Shown one piece after another: positions 35,728 through 44,242 of a DNA stretch of 64,000 nucleotides. The DNA is from JAXGXJ01 sp963816155. GTDB lineage: Bacteria; Actinomycetota; Thermoleophilia; RBG-16-64-13. The notes under the pieces are model-generated. The model ran no database searches. It was not told the origin of the DNA and saw only the letters and a program-made list of their open reading frames with translations. Positions within the stretch are counted from its first letter, which is position 1. The number at the start of each line of letters is the position of its first letter. The position numbers were made by a program, and so were the translations under genes. The stretch lies in assembly GCA_963816155.1 (NCBI GenBank), contig CAWFJE010000001.1, positions 124,001-188,000 of the forward strand, written 5' to 3'.

Positions 35728-36126
35728 CTACAGGCGCTGGAAGATCTCGATGAGGTTCCCGGAGTTGTCGAGAATGAAGGCGCCGTAGGTACCGTCGACC
35801 TCGGCTACGTGCACGAGCCGGACCCCTTTGGCCACCAGTTCCTCGACGAAGTCGCCGGCGTCAGGCACCTCGAGGGCGAAGTGCTTGACCCCATGGGTGC
35901 GGAAGTCGGTGTTGGGGTGACTCCTGCTCTCGGGCAGCGTCGCTGCGCCCTCCACCTGGAAGAGCTCGAGCAGAAAGCCCGGGCCCTGCATGTGCACCAC
36001 CTGCACCTCCACGTCGAGGCCGGGGATGTGGGCTCGATTGACCACCTCGAAGCCCAGCATCTCCTCGTACCATGCGATGCTCTCCTCCACGCTCGGCACG
36101 CTGATAGCGACGTGATGGATGTTCAT
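35728..36126 (-). CDS. VOC-family (glyoxalase-like) protein
   Basis: 132 aa from ATG 36126, overlapping the MFS stop. It starts IHHVAISVPSVEESIAWYEEMLGF (metal His) and has HGVKHFALEVPDAGDF (His) and GNLIEIFQRL (Glu), so the metal triad is complete. A single-chain VOC protein, either an epimerase/lyase or a dioxygenase-type enzyme. Co-transcribed with the DHA2-type transporter. Confidence 0.88.
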   Translation of the reverse strand: MNIHHVAISVPSVEESIAWYEEMLGFEVVNRAHIPGLDVEVQVVHMQGPGFLLELFQVEGAATLPESRSHPNTDFRTHGVKHFALEVPDAGDFVEELVAKGVRLVHVAEVDGTYGAFILDNSGNLIEIFQRL

Positions 36127-37658
36127 GCGCCCGCGCCCTCGCGATCGACTCTCCCCTGGCCCTCGACCAGATCCTTCTCGCGGATGAGGAAGAAGCAGGC
36201 GACGGCCGCAACGAAGCTCAGCACCCCGGCGATGAGCAGGATGAGGTTGAGCCCCTCCACGAAGCCGGCGTGGGCCGCCGACTCGATGGTGGAGGAGGCG
36301 GCGGCCGGTGCTTGGGCCAGTACCGCCCGCAGCTGCCCGACCGCCACAGCGTCGGCTATCTGGCCGGCGAAACTCGCCGCCGGCGTCCCGGCCAGCTCGG
36401 CGACGATGTTGGAGCGGACATGGCCGGCGAAGATGGTGCCGAGCACGGCGATGCCGGCGGCGATACCCACCTGGCGGAAGGTGGAGTTTATCCCCGAGGC
36501 CATACCCGCCCGTCTTGGAGCCACCACGCCGACGGCGGTGGCGACCAAAGGTACGTTCACCAGCCCCGCCCCCATGCCGCCGACGATCATGCCTGGCAAC
36601 AGGTGGGTCCAGTCGGACTCCACCGTCAACCCACGCATCAGCAGCAGCGCGGTGCCGATTAGCACGAATCCGGGCGCGATCAACAGTCGCTTGGACACGA
36701 ACGACGTGAGCCGCCCGGCGATCATGGCCGTGAAGAAGACAGCGAGCGAGAGCGGCAGGAAGCGGATACCGGCCTGGAAGGCCGTGTAGCCCAGCAGACC
36801 CTGAACCCAGAGGACGAGGTAGGTAAGGACCGAGAAGATCGATGCTGAGATCGCGAAGGCGGCGATCAGAGCGCCGTCGAAGGTGGGCACGCGCAGCAGG
36901 TTGAGGTCGAACATGGGATCCCGGCGCAGGAGCTCGACCGCGACGAAACTGCCGAGCAGGACGGCCGCGGCCACAAGCGAGCCGATCACCACCGTCGAGT
37001 CCCAGCCGTCGTTGTTGCTGCGGATGAGCGCGAATATGAGGGCGAAGAGCCCGGTGCTGAAGGTGATGAAGCCCGGGATGTCGAGCCGCTTCGGCTCGGG
37101 GTCGCGCGATTCGTCCACCTTGAGTATGGCCACCAAGAGCACGATGATCCCAACGGGGATGTTCACCAGGAATATCCAGCGCCATCCCAGCCCCGTCACC
37201 AGCGCTCCCCCCAGCACCGGTCCGATAGCCACGGCCAGCCCGGTTATCCCCCCAAAAGCACCGAAGGCGATACCCCTTTCCTTGCCCTGGAAAGACTCGG
37301 AAAGAATGGCCAGCGAGGTGGCGAACATGATCGCCCCGCCGATACCCTGGAATGCCCGCGCGAGGGCCAAGAAAGCCATACCGGTAGCTGCGCCACACAG
37401 CGCCGAGCCGACGATGAACACTGCCACACCAATGAGAAACAGCAGTTTGCGGCCTTCGCGGTCGGCCAGAGTGCCGGCCGTCAGAAGGAGCGACGCCAGC
37501 GCCAGAGCGTAGGCGTCTATCACCCACTGGAGCGAGGAAAGGGAGCCTTCGAACGTCGCGGCGATATCGGGAAGAGCAACGTTGACGATGGTGAGATCCA
37601 GGAGGAGCATGAAGATCCCTACGCACACCACCAACAGAGTCCACCACTTGCGCGCCAT
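36123..37658 (-). CDS. MFS multidrug transporter, DHA2 family (14 TM)
   Basis: 511 aa. The DHA2 motifs include LLDLTIVNVALPDIAATFEGSLSSLQWVIDAYALA, the motif A region DREGRKLLF, and motif C in TGLAVAIGPVLGGALV. About 14 hydrophobic helices are visible, as in EmrB/QacA. A proton-driven drug or metabolite exporter. It is coupled to the downstream VOC gene by an ATGA overlap, so both may handle the same compound. Confidence 0.93.
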   Translation of the reverse strand: MARKWWTLLVVCVGIFMLLLDLTIVNVALPDIAATFEGSLSSLQWVIDAYALALASLLLTAGTLADREGRKLLFLIGVAVFIVGSALCGAATGMAFLALARAFQGIGGAIMFATSLAILSESFQGKERGIAFGAFGGITGLAVAIGPVLGGALVTGLGWRWIFLVNIPVGIIVLLVAILKVDESRDPEPKRLDIPGFITFSTGLFALIFALIRSNNDGWDSTVVIGSLVAAAVLLGSFVAVELLRRDPMFDLNLLRVPTFDGALIAAFAISASIFSVLTYLVLWVQGLLGYTAFQAGIRFLPLSLAVFFTAMIAGRLTSFVSKRLLIAPGFVLIGTALLLMRGLTVESDWTHLLPGMIVGGMGAGLVNVPLVATAVGVVAPRRAGMASGINSTFRQVGIAAGIAVLGTIFAGHVRSNIVAELAGTPAASFAGQIADAVAVGQLRAVLAQAPAAASSTIESAAHAGFVEGLNLILLIAGVLSFVAAVACFFLIREKDLVEGQGRVDREGAGA

Positions 37659-37784
37659 CAGATCTCCTATCGTGCGCTTCTCTCGAACTGCGTGCTCTAG
37701 TACGGCTACAAGAGTGATACTACCCGACGAACCTCGCCGCGCTCATCGAGCGGGCCCCGGGGAGATCAGCCGCCAGCAGTGCGC

Positions 37785-38114
37785 TTAGGCCAGCCACCGC
37801 AAGACCAGGGTCGCCGACTGCACTCCCGGGCACACCGTCCAGAGTGCGACTACGGAGTCCTTGGCGATCCGGCCTTGCCCCCCGAATTCCGCGAGGTCGA
37901 CGAGCGGGTCCGCGACGGCCATGTTGCCGTACTTGCCTCTGAGGCTTCTGAGCGTGCCCGTCTCTACAACGATCGAGAACTGCTCGCAAAGTAAATCAGG
38001 GGGCTTCGCAAGTGCCGGCGCGAGGTAGTCGAAGTGCTCCCTTGGGATCACGTCTTGAGGAACGTGCCGCACGATGGTTTCGAATCCGATTTTCGTTTTC
38101 GCGTCACTCCCCAT
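37785..38114 (-). pseudogene. Thiolase-fold (KAS III-like) remnant with internal deletion
   Basis: 109 aa with AGAGG 8 nt before ATG 38114. The first ~35 residues (KIGFETIVRHVPQDVIPREHFDYL) look like a KAS III-like N-terminus and the last ~50 (KYGNMAVADPLVDLAEFGGQGRIAKDSVVALWTVCPGVQSATLVLRWLA) like the C-terminal GN motif and final strand. The usual ~200 middle residues, including the catalytic Cys/His, are missing. It may also be an unrelated small protein; the match is from memory of the fold only. Confidence 0.4.
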
Positions 38115-38138
38115 GAGCGTGCCTCTTGCGACCCGCGG

Positions 38139-38891
38139 CTACGTCATGCCTGAGATGCGAATGCACTGACCGACGATGTGTCTGGAGACATCCGACACCA
38201 GAAAGGCGACCAGATTCCCGATGTCCTGCGGCGTGATGGTCTTCCCAGCCGCGTCCAACTCAGCGGCGTGAGAGATGTACTCCTCGGAGAAGCCCCGGCC
38301 GCGGGCAGAAGTTCGGTTCCCAGCCCGGTGCGATGCAGTTGACGTTGATACCCGAGTCGGCCACTTCGAGCGCGAGGCCGCCGCTGAAATTGATGATGGC
38401 CGCCTTGGTCGCGCCGTACACACTACCCAGAGGAACGCTGATCACGCCGGCCACCGAGGCCATGGTGATGATCTTGCCCTGACCACGCGCCAGCATGTGC
38501 GGCAGCACCGCTCGGGTGCAGTACATGGTGCCGCGGAGGTTGGTGTTCAGACAGCGGTCCCATTCGGCCTCGGTCGAGTCCACAAACGGCTTGCGGGGGG
38601 TACCGACACCGGCGTTGTTTACCAAGATATCTATCTTCTGGAACTCGCCAAGACAGCGATCGACCATCTGCCTGACCTCGTCGCCATCTGTGACGTCGGT
38701 CTTCAGCGCCAACGCACTACGCCCAACTCGCGCACCGCGCCGGCCGTCAGTTCCGCCCCATCGAGATCGATGTCGCTGACAAGGATGTCGCAGCCCTCCG
38801 CGGCCAACCTGAGCGCGATGCCGCGGCCGAAACCTCTTTGGCTCCCGGCTCCAGTCACAATGGCGACTTTGCCGCCCAGTCCCAGATCCAT
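38139..38891 (-). pseudogene. Short-chain dehydrogenase broken by two frameshifts
   Basis: Three frames combine into one ~250-aa SDR. Frame 1 (from ATG 38891) has VAIVTGAGSQRGFGRGIALRL. After ~38722 a second frame carries KTDVTDGDEVRQMVD, LVNNAGVGTP, MASVAGVISVPLGSVYGATKAAI and NVNCIAPGW. After the C4 run at 38293-38296 a third frame ends with FSEEYISHAAELDAAGKTITPQDIGNLVAFLVSDVSRHIVGQCIRISGM. All motifs are otherwise intact, so single-base errors in homopolymers are plausible. Confidence 0.8.
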
Positions 38892-38981
38892 CGGTTCTCC
38901 TAGTGCCTCGCCCTGAACCCCAACAAGACATGACGAACAGATGCTACACGGTTATGCGGGTCACCGGTACCCCAAGAAGAA

Positions 38982-39021
38982 GACGCCCGGACGTCCCTCT
39001 TGAGAGGGGCGCCCGGGCGTC
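38982..39021 (-). terminator. Rho-independent terminator of the PDZ gene
   Basis: An ~18-bp stem with two mismatches (GACGCCCGG ... CCGGGCGTC, loop TTGA) is followed on the minus strand by TTCTTCTT. Confidence 0.75.
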
Positions 39022-39047
39022 CGCTCGAGCCTAACAGTCTCCCAGCG

Positions 39048-39815
39048 CTAGCCGGAGAGTGAGTCCGGTCTCTCGGCCAGCGTCACCCGAAAAGTCAGGC
39101 TCTGGCCATTGCGCTCGACGGTAACGGAGACCGTGTCTCCCGACTGCTTCTGCGCAATGAGGTTGACGACATCCTCTCCCTGGCTCACAGGCACCCCGTC
39201 GATGCTGACGATGACGTCACCCTGCCGGATGCCGGCTTGGGCAGCCGGCCCGCTGCCGTCGATGGAAGCAACGAGAGCCCCGTTTGAGCGGGAGGAACCG
39301 TCTTGCTGTTGCACCGCTGAGGTGACGGTCTCGACCCCCACCCCCAGGTAGCCCGGCTGGGTGAACCGCCCCGGCTGGTCGGGCTGACCCGACTGATTGG
39401 ACTGGCCGTTGGACTGAGATTGGCCACGGGGAGCGATCTGACCTTGACCTTGCCCCTGTTGCGGTACAACCATCCCCTGCTTGCGGCCGGAATCGCGCTG
39501 CCGCTGTTCCGAGCCTCGCTGGTCGGTCCCACCCTGCGAGCCATCCCACTGGCGCATGTGCATCTGCTGATTGGTGCCGTTCATCATCTCTGAGTATCCA
39601 TCATGCTCTCCGCCCGGGGACGTGAACCACCCGATGCTGAAGAAGGCGCCGGCCACCAAAACCACGACGGCCGCGATTATGCCAACGCGCACGGCCCCGT
39701 GGAACCAGCCATCGCGCCGTGGACCGGTCTCGGCTTGGGGAACATCGACCGACTGAGGCGGCTGAGTGGGGGTCTCCGAGCCGGCTGCAGTACTGGAATC
39801 ACCTGTTTCGTTCAA
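39048..39815 (-). CDS. Membrane-anchored PDZ-domain protein (no protease domain)
   Basis: 255 aa; TTG 39815 with AGGAGG 5 nt upstream is the best start. An acidic/Thr-rich cytoplasmic start, one membrane helix (~45-65, GIIAAVVVLVAGAFFSIGW), a ~90-residue Gln/Gly/Ser-rich disordered linker, then a C-terminal PDZ domain: YLGVGVETVTSAV and GPAAQAGIRQGDVIVSIDGVPVSQGEDVVNLI. It resembles a DegP/HtrA anchor without the trypsin-like domain. Function unknown; probably an extracytoplasmic binding protein. Confidence 0.88.
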   Translation of the reverse strand: MNETGDSSTAAGSETPTQPPQSVDVPQAETGPRRDGWFHGAVRVGIIAAVVVLVAGAFFSIGWFTSPGGEHDGYSEMMNGTNQQMHMRQWDGSQGGTDQRGSEQRQRDSGRKQGMVVPQQGQGQGQIAPRGQSQSNGQSNQSGQPDQPGRFTQPGYLGVGVETVTSAVQQQDGSSRSNGALVASIDGSGPAAQAGIRQGDVIVSIDGVPVSQGEDVVNLIAQKQSGDTVSVTVERNGQSLTFRVTLAERPDSLSG

Positions 39816-39922
39816 GACGACCTCCTGCAATTGCCGATTCTACTTTCCCCTGCAAATGTCCCGAGTCGAGACTTCGCCTGGGCAACGCAGGATAGCTTGG
39901 AGCGAGTAAAATCACCGTAAGG

Positions 39923-40096
39923 CGTCGCCTAACCAGGCTGCATTGGGAGCAGGTCGACCGGTTCGACAACCGCCGGCTGTTCGGACCGATCGGATACGTT
40001 CCACCGGCAGAGTTGGAAGAGATGCTCTATTGTGAGTCCTTCATCGAAGACGAGGGACTCAAACCAATGACTTTCCACGGAACCCGGGGCGATTAA
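39923..40096 (+). mobile_element. IS3-family transposase remnant (C-terminal part)
   Basis: The frame encodes RLHWEQVDRFDNRRLFGPIGYVPPAELEEMLY, the conserved end of IS3 OrfB integrases (WVDWFNNRRLHxxxGYxPPAE-like), then GLKPMTFHGTRGD and a stop. Only ~58 residues remain; no terminal repeats or OrfA were found. The nitronate monooxygenase gene begins 1 nt after the stop. Confidence 0.75.
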
Positions 40097-40097
40097 C

Positions 40098-41198
40098 GTG
40101 AGTCACGTGCTACCTGCCATGAGGATCGGACGCCTTGAATCAGAACTCCCCATAATCCTGGGGGGTATGTCCGCACGTTTGACCGGCGCTGAATTGGCAG
40201 CAGCGGTGGCGAACGAAGGCGGATTCGGGACCATTGCAGGCGCGGGAATGGGGCTGAGCGAGACAACCAGGGGACAGTCAGAGTATTTCAAAGCCAGCCA
40301 AGAGATCCTGGCCGAAGAGATACACAAGGCACGCGAGATCAGTAACGACGGCAACATCGGGGTCAATCTGATGGTTGCCGCCACGGACTACGAAGGCCTG
40401 GTGGAGGTCGCCGTGAGAAGCGAGGCGAAGTACATCGCCTCGGGCGCTGGATTGCCGCTCAGCCTGCCAGATTATGTCAAGAAGTATGCCGTCCCCGGGC
40501 GACCAACCCCTGAACTGATGCCGATCGTCTCCAGCGTGAGAGCGGCCGCATTGGTTCTGAGAAGATGGCGCAAGAGCGGCGCGACCCCTGCAGCATTCAT
40601 TGTTGAGACGCCCAACACTGCCGGCGGTCACCTGGGCGTTTCCAAGGCCGATCAGATCGGCAAAGAGGAACTGGCTTTGAATCGAGTGGTGCCGGCACTG
40701 GTGGCACTGCTCGACAGTCTAGGTCTTGATATTCCGGTCATCGCTGCCGGAGGCATCTGGGACGGCACGGACATCCGTGAAACGCTGAGCGCGCGCATTG
40801 GGGCTCGCGGCGTTCAGATGTCGACGCGCTTCCTCATATCTGATGAGTGTGATGCTTCCCGGGAATTCAAAGACCGACACGCTACCAACAGCGACCCGAT
40901 AGTGGTCGTGATGAGTCCGGTCGGCATGCCCGGAAGAGCGATCGCCAACGATTTTGTGCGCCGCGTATACGACAACGAAGCTATTGTGTTGGGACCTTGC
41001 GTGAACTGCCTCAAGGTCTGCGCTCACAGGGATGGCGGCAGGACCAGCTATTGTATTTTGCGAGCCCTCCACAACGTTCGGATGGGCGCCGTAGAGAACG
41101 GGGTGCTATTTTCCGGCACCAACGGCGATCGTCTGAAGCACGATCGCGCCAATGGCATTCATTCGGTGCAGCAGATCATGCGGGAGCTGGTCGGCTGA
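40098..41198 (+). CDS. Nitronate monooxygenase / 2-nitropropane dioxygenase-like
   Basis: 366 aa from GTG 40098 or ATG 40119. IILGGMSARLTGAELAAAVANEGGFGTIAGAG is the FMN-binding start. IVETPNTAGGHLGVS, IPVIAAGGIWDGTDIRETLSARIGARGVQMSTRFL are the phosphate-binding and glycine-rich motifs of the NMO/FabK fold. The C-terminal NCLKVCAHRDGGRTSYCI is Cys-rich and may bind a metal. Oxidises nitronates or is an enoyl reductase relative. An IS3 remnant has replaced its upstream region. Confidence 0.88.
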   Translation: MSHVLPAMRIGRLESELPIILGGMSARLTGAELAAAVANEGGFGTIAGAGMGLSETTRGQSEYFKASQEILAEEIHKAREISNDGNIGVNLMVAATDYEGLVEVAVRSEAKYIASGAGLPLSLPDYVKKYAVPGRPTPELMPIVSSVRAAALVLRRWRKSGATPAAFIVETPNTAGGHLGVSKADQIGKEELALNRVVPALVALLDSLGLDIPVIAAGGIWDGTDIRETLSARIGARGVQMSTRFLISDECDASREFKDRHATNSDPIVVVMSPVGMPGRAIANDFVRRVYDNEAIVLGPCVNCLKVCAHRDGGRTSYCILRALHNVRMGAVENGVLFSGTNGDRLKHDRANGIHSVQQIMRELVG

Positions 41199-41214
41199 TC
41201 TGTTCTCCAGGCGG

Positions 41215-42090
41215 CTAGACCCCCATCCCCAGCGAGGCGGCGGTCCCCCAATAGAGCTGCTCTCGTTCCATCTCGGTCATGGGTTGATCGTCCAGAAAAC
41301 GCGTGCAGATGCTCATGTCCTCGAAGGGATGATCACTGCCCACGACCATCCTGTCGGCACCCATGGCGGTTCTGGTGCAGACCACGGCCGCCGCGGAGTA
41401 GTTGCCGCTCGTAGAAGCGATCGTGTTGTCTCGCAGGTAGTCACTGGGCATCCTTTGCAGCTGAGGCGCCACCGAGGGATCGGTATTGATGTGCCCCTGC
41501 AGATAAGGCCGGTCCACCCGGTCGAACATGAAGGGCAGCCCCTCGGCGTAGTGGCCCAGGATGATCGTAAGCTTGGGAAACACGTCGAAGACGCCGGCAG
41601 TGATCATCCGCATCACCACCATGGCCGTCTCCGCTCCGAAGCCGAAGCTGGGCCCGGCGAGGCCGGTTCCGTAGGTCTGGAACTCCGAGACTATGGGGAA
41701 GGTGGGGTGGAGGTAGATCGGCACATTCAGCTCTTCCGCCTTGGCAAGCACCGGCCAGTAGCGTTTCTCGTCTATGAACGAATCCCCGAAGTTCGAATGG
41801 GTGTTCCAGCCCCTGAAGCCGAGTTCCTTGACAGCCCGCTCCAATTCCCTGGCGGCCGATTCAGGGTCTTTGGGTGCCAGCGTCGCATAACCCTGGAAGC
41901 GGTCAGGATGCCTGCCGATAGCCTCCGCCAGAAGGTCGTTGGTCGCCCGCGCCACCTTGGTGCCCAACGAGGGTTCGAACGGCGATAGTGGGTGTGGCGG
42001 ATGGGCGTCCACCGGCAGGAGGCTCCCGGGATGATACGGTTGAGTCCTGACTTGGCGGGCGGCAGGGGGAGCGAGCATGAAGAAGTGCAA
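41215..42090 (-). CDS. Amidohydrolase (gamma-resorcylate decarboxylase-like), N-terminus defective
   Basis: From PFEPSLGTKVARATNDLLAEAIGRHPDRFQGYATLAPKDPESAAREL onward it is a normal amidohydrolase 2 / ACMSD-like decarboxylase, with IYLHPTFP, LGHYAEGLPFMFDRVD (metal His) and GSDHPFED (metal Asp). About 60-80 residues with the first-strand HxH metal pair are missing; VDAHPPHP near 42003 may be its remnant. The annotated 5' end overlaps the divergent cupin gene by 14 nt. Without HxH it is unlikely to be active. Confidence 0.65.
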   Translation of the reverse strand: MHFFMLAPPAARQVRTQPYHPGSLLPVDAHPPHPLSPFEPSLGTKVARATNDLLAEAIGRHPDRFQGYATLAPKDPESAARELERAVKELGFRGWNTHSNFGDSFIDEKRYWPVLAKAEELNVPIYLHPTFPIVSEFQTYGTGLAGPSFGFGAETAMVVMRMITAGVFDVFPKLTIILGHYAEGLPFMFDRVDRPYLQGHINTDPSVAPQLQRMPSDYLRDNTIASTSGNYSAAAVVCTRTAMGADRMVVGSDHPFEDMSICTRFLDDQPMTEMEREQLYWGTAASLGMGV

Positions 42091-42955
42091 GTACCGAGCC
42101 TTTTTTACCGAGGAGATCGTCGGAAAGAGCCCGTACCCGGGAGTGACGGCACCGGCCCTGCGCTACAACGGCCACCGTGGCAGCGATGCCCTCACCTTCG
42201 ACTGGAACTGCGTCGCTCAGCCCCTGACCATCGAGCACCCGCCGTGCGCGGCCGACCGCGACCAGTTCATCCTCTTCGCCGGCGGCAATCTGGATGACCT
42301 GGGGCATCTCGGAGCAAGGGTTCAAATCCGTCTCGGAGCCGAAGGCACCGAGCTCCTCATCACCACGCCCACTCTGGTCTATATACCGCGCGGCCTGACC
42401 TGGGGCCCCATCACCTTCTCCGAAATCGAAGCTCCGCTCGTGTGGATGAACTTCTTCCTGGCCCCCCAGTTCTCGAAGCAATGGAGCGGCGGTGACTGCG
42501 GCAGTCTCCTCACCACGCCCCGCGTCCTCAATGAGGCCTTCCACACCTGGACGACCTGCGTCGGGGAACCTCTGTCCGAACAGACATGGCCCAAGCAAGT
42601 GATGGTCGTACTGGGCGACGGCTTGGGGCCGGAAGGAGCCAACTTCAGCCTCTTCTACTACGCCGTCACCGCCCCCTACTACATGGCCGAGCGCGCGCAC
42701 TCGCACCTGCAGGACATGTGGCTCATCAACATGGGAGGCGATCCGCTCGATGTCGAGGATTTCGACGCTGAGATCGCCATGTGGTGGGGAGAGGAGGCCG
42801 AAAGACTCGTCGTCGACAGCGTCTCGGTGGCTCACATACCGCCGGGGCTGCTCCACAGAGGGCTGTTCTACGACCCGGTCCGCAAACCCTACGTCCAGAT
42901 CCACGTCTACAGCGCCCCCGGCCCCGACAAGGACGTGGTGTTCGACGAGCATTGA
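42077..42955 (+). CDS. Double-cupin-like protein
   Basis: 292 aa with GGGGGAGCG before the ATG. Two barrel-like halves: IEHPPCAADRDQFILFAGG and IPRGLTWGPITF in the first, and AERAHSHLQDMWLINMGGDPLDVEDF and HIPPGLLHRGLFYDP in the second, the latter with clear His ligands. The closing strands (KPYVQIHVYSA) resemble those of the cupin at 13474. Probably a metal-dependent small-molecule enzyme linked to the neighbouring aromatic-type genes. Confidence 0.75.
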   Translation: MKKCKYRAFFTEEIVGKSPYPGVTAPALRYNGHRGSDALTFDWNCVAQPLTIEHPPCAADRDQFILFAGGNLDDLGHLGARVQIRLGAEGTELLITTPTLVYIPRGLTWGPITFSEIEAPLVWMNFFLAPQFSKQWSGGDCGSLLTTPRVLNEAFHTWTTCVGEPLSEQTWPKQVMVVLGDGLGPEGANFSLFYYAVTAPYYMAERAHSHLQDMWLINMGGDPLDVEDFDAEIAMWWGEEAERLVVDSVSVAHIPPGLLHRGLFYDPVRKPYVQIHVYSAPGPDKDVVFDEH

Positions 42956-43080
42956 CCGTTCGCGCCGTCCGCCGGAGGGCCCGATGCGGACATCGCGATC
43001 CGAGTGACCCCTTGCAGAGATCGGCCCCACTTTGTAGGCTGCGCTGAAGCAGGCATGGGCAGTTCAAACGGGAGTTGACG

Positions 43081-43788
43081 ATGGGCCCCACCGAGATCAT
43101 TGCTGCACGCACGATGCAGTCACTCTACATCTGGCTGGACTTGGCCTTCTTGCTGGTCTTCGTGGCAGTGCTCATCTACACGCGGCGCTATCAGGCGCTC
43201 CTCGTCGGTCTGTGCGGTGGGATCATCTACTTTCTCGTGGACTACGGGATCTTCTACCGACTCCTGGGCACCCGCGAGGTGGTCGGTGCCGATACCTTCT
43301 GGTTTCTGGCCTGGCTCTCCCTGAGCTACGGACTGACCAACTTCGCCTGGATCTGGCTGTGGCTGGACCGGGATGGGCACGCTCTTGAGTGGTCCGTGTT
43401 CGTGGTGACCGGCTGGCTGTTTGTGGCCATGCTCAGTCAGAGTCTTGGCTATGACGCGGTTCCCATAGCCATCGAGCGGGGTACGGCCGACTATCACGGA
43501 GTCATGGCCCTGATCATGTTCGCGGGATACGGGTTCCTGTGTATCTACAACGTGATGCAGCCCGACAAGAGCAAGCGGGCGCCGCTTCTTTGGATACTTG
43601 CCATCGGTATCCTGGTGCAGTTCAGCTGGGAAGCCGTGCTCGCGCTTTCGGGCATACGAGACTTCAGCTGGAACACCCTGTTCGTGAACTCGCTTCTGGA
43701 GACGAACATGGGGCTCCCCTATCTCTACTTGATCCACCGAGCGGTGACCCAGCGCTGGAACGAGAGGCTGGAAGCGGTAGAGCGGTAG
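43081..43788 (+). CDS. Hypothetical polytopic membrane protein
   Basis: 235 aa from ATG 43081 with GGGAG upstream. About six hydrophobic segments including LYIWLDLAFLLVFVAVLIY, LLVGLCGGIIYFLVDYGIFY, FAWIWLWLD and ALIMFAGYGFLCIYNVM. I do not recognise a family. Many aromatic residues and a short cytoplasmic C-terminus (HRAVTQRWNERLEAVER). It follows the double cupin gene by 125 nt. Confidence 0.7.
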   Translation: MGPTEIIAARTMQSLYIWLDLAFLLVFVAVLIYTRRYQALLVGLCGGIIYFLVDYGIFYRLLGTREVVGADTFWFLAWLSLSYGLTNFAWIWLWLDRDGHALEWSVFVVTGWLFVAMLSQSLGYDAVPIAIERGTADYHGVMALIMFAGYGFLCIYNVMQPDKSKRAPLLWILAIGILVQFSWEAVLALSGIRDFSWNTLFVNSLLETNMGLPYLYLIHRAVTQRWNERLEAVER

Positions 43789-43908
43789 ACCAAGCCGGCG
43801 AGGGCATGACCGGGCCGGCGGGAGCATCACCCTCAGAGCCTACCGCCGTGTTCTACCGAACCTTCGGGGAGAGACGGCCTCGCGTGTGGACACGCCCGCC
43901 AGCGCGTG

Positions 43909-44230
43909 TCAAGCGCCGTACTCACCCGGCGTGAACGACTCCTGGATCTCGATGCTCGTGCCGTCAGGAAACGTGCTTGGTGCCGTACGTCTTCCAGTAC
44001 TTGCTGTTGTCGGTCTCGAGGCCGGGGAAATCGTAGAGCTCGATGTAGAAGTCGTCCTTCTTCACCCACGCCATGCGGGCATCTCCGTAGTCGGGAAGGA
44101 AGAACGTGTTCTCGAACATCTTCTGGAAGCCGAGCATCTCCTCCCACCATGCGCACGCGCGGTCGAGATCGGGGACGAAGATGCCAACATGATGGGGGTG
44201 GACGTCAACGGGACAACTCATCTTTGTCAT
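43909..44230 (-). pseudogene. VOC-family gene with internal deletion and frameshift
   Basis: Start: VDVHPHHVGIFVPDLDRACAWWEEMLGF, a normal VOC N-terminus with metal His. At YGTKHVS (about 43961) the frame hits a stop. In another frame DGTSIEIQESFTPGEYGA reads as a genuine VOC end with the metal Glu, ending at 43909. The intact relatives have ~35-45 residues between these points, so a deletion plus frame change has occurred. Confidence 0.75.
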
Positions 44231-44242
44231 TCCTTTCCGTTG

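Noticed and set aside
41960..41995. tRNA-like GGGTTCGAACGG
   Set aside because: It lies inside the amidohydrolase coding sequence and no T-stem partner or acceptor is present.
41903..43030. 375-codon minus-strand frame over the double-cupin gene
   Set aside because: Shadow of the cupin protein; no motifs.
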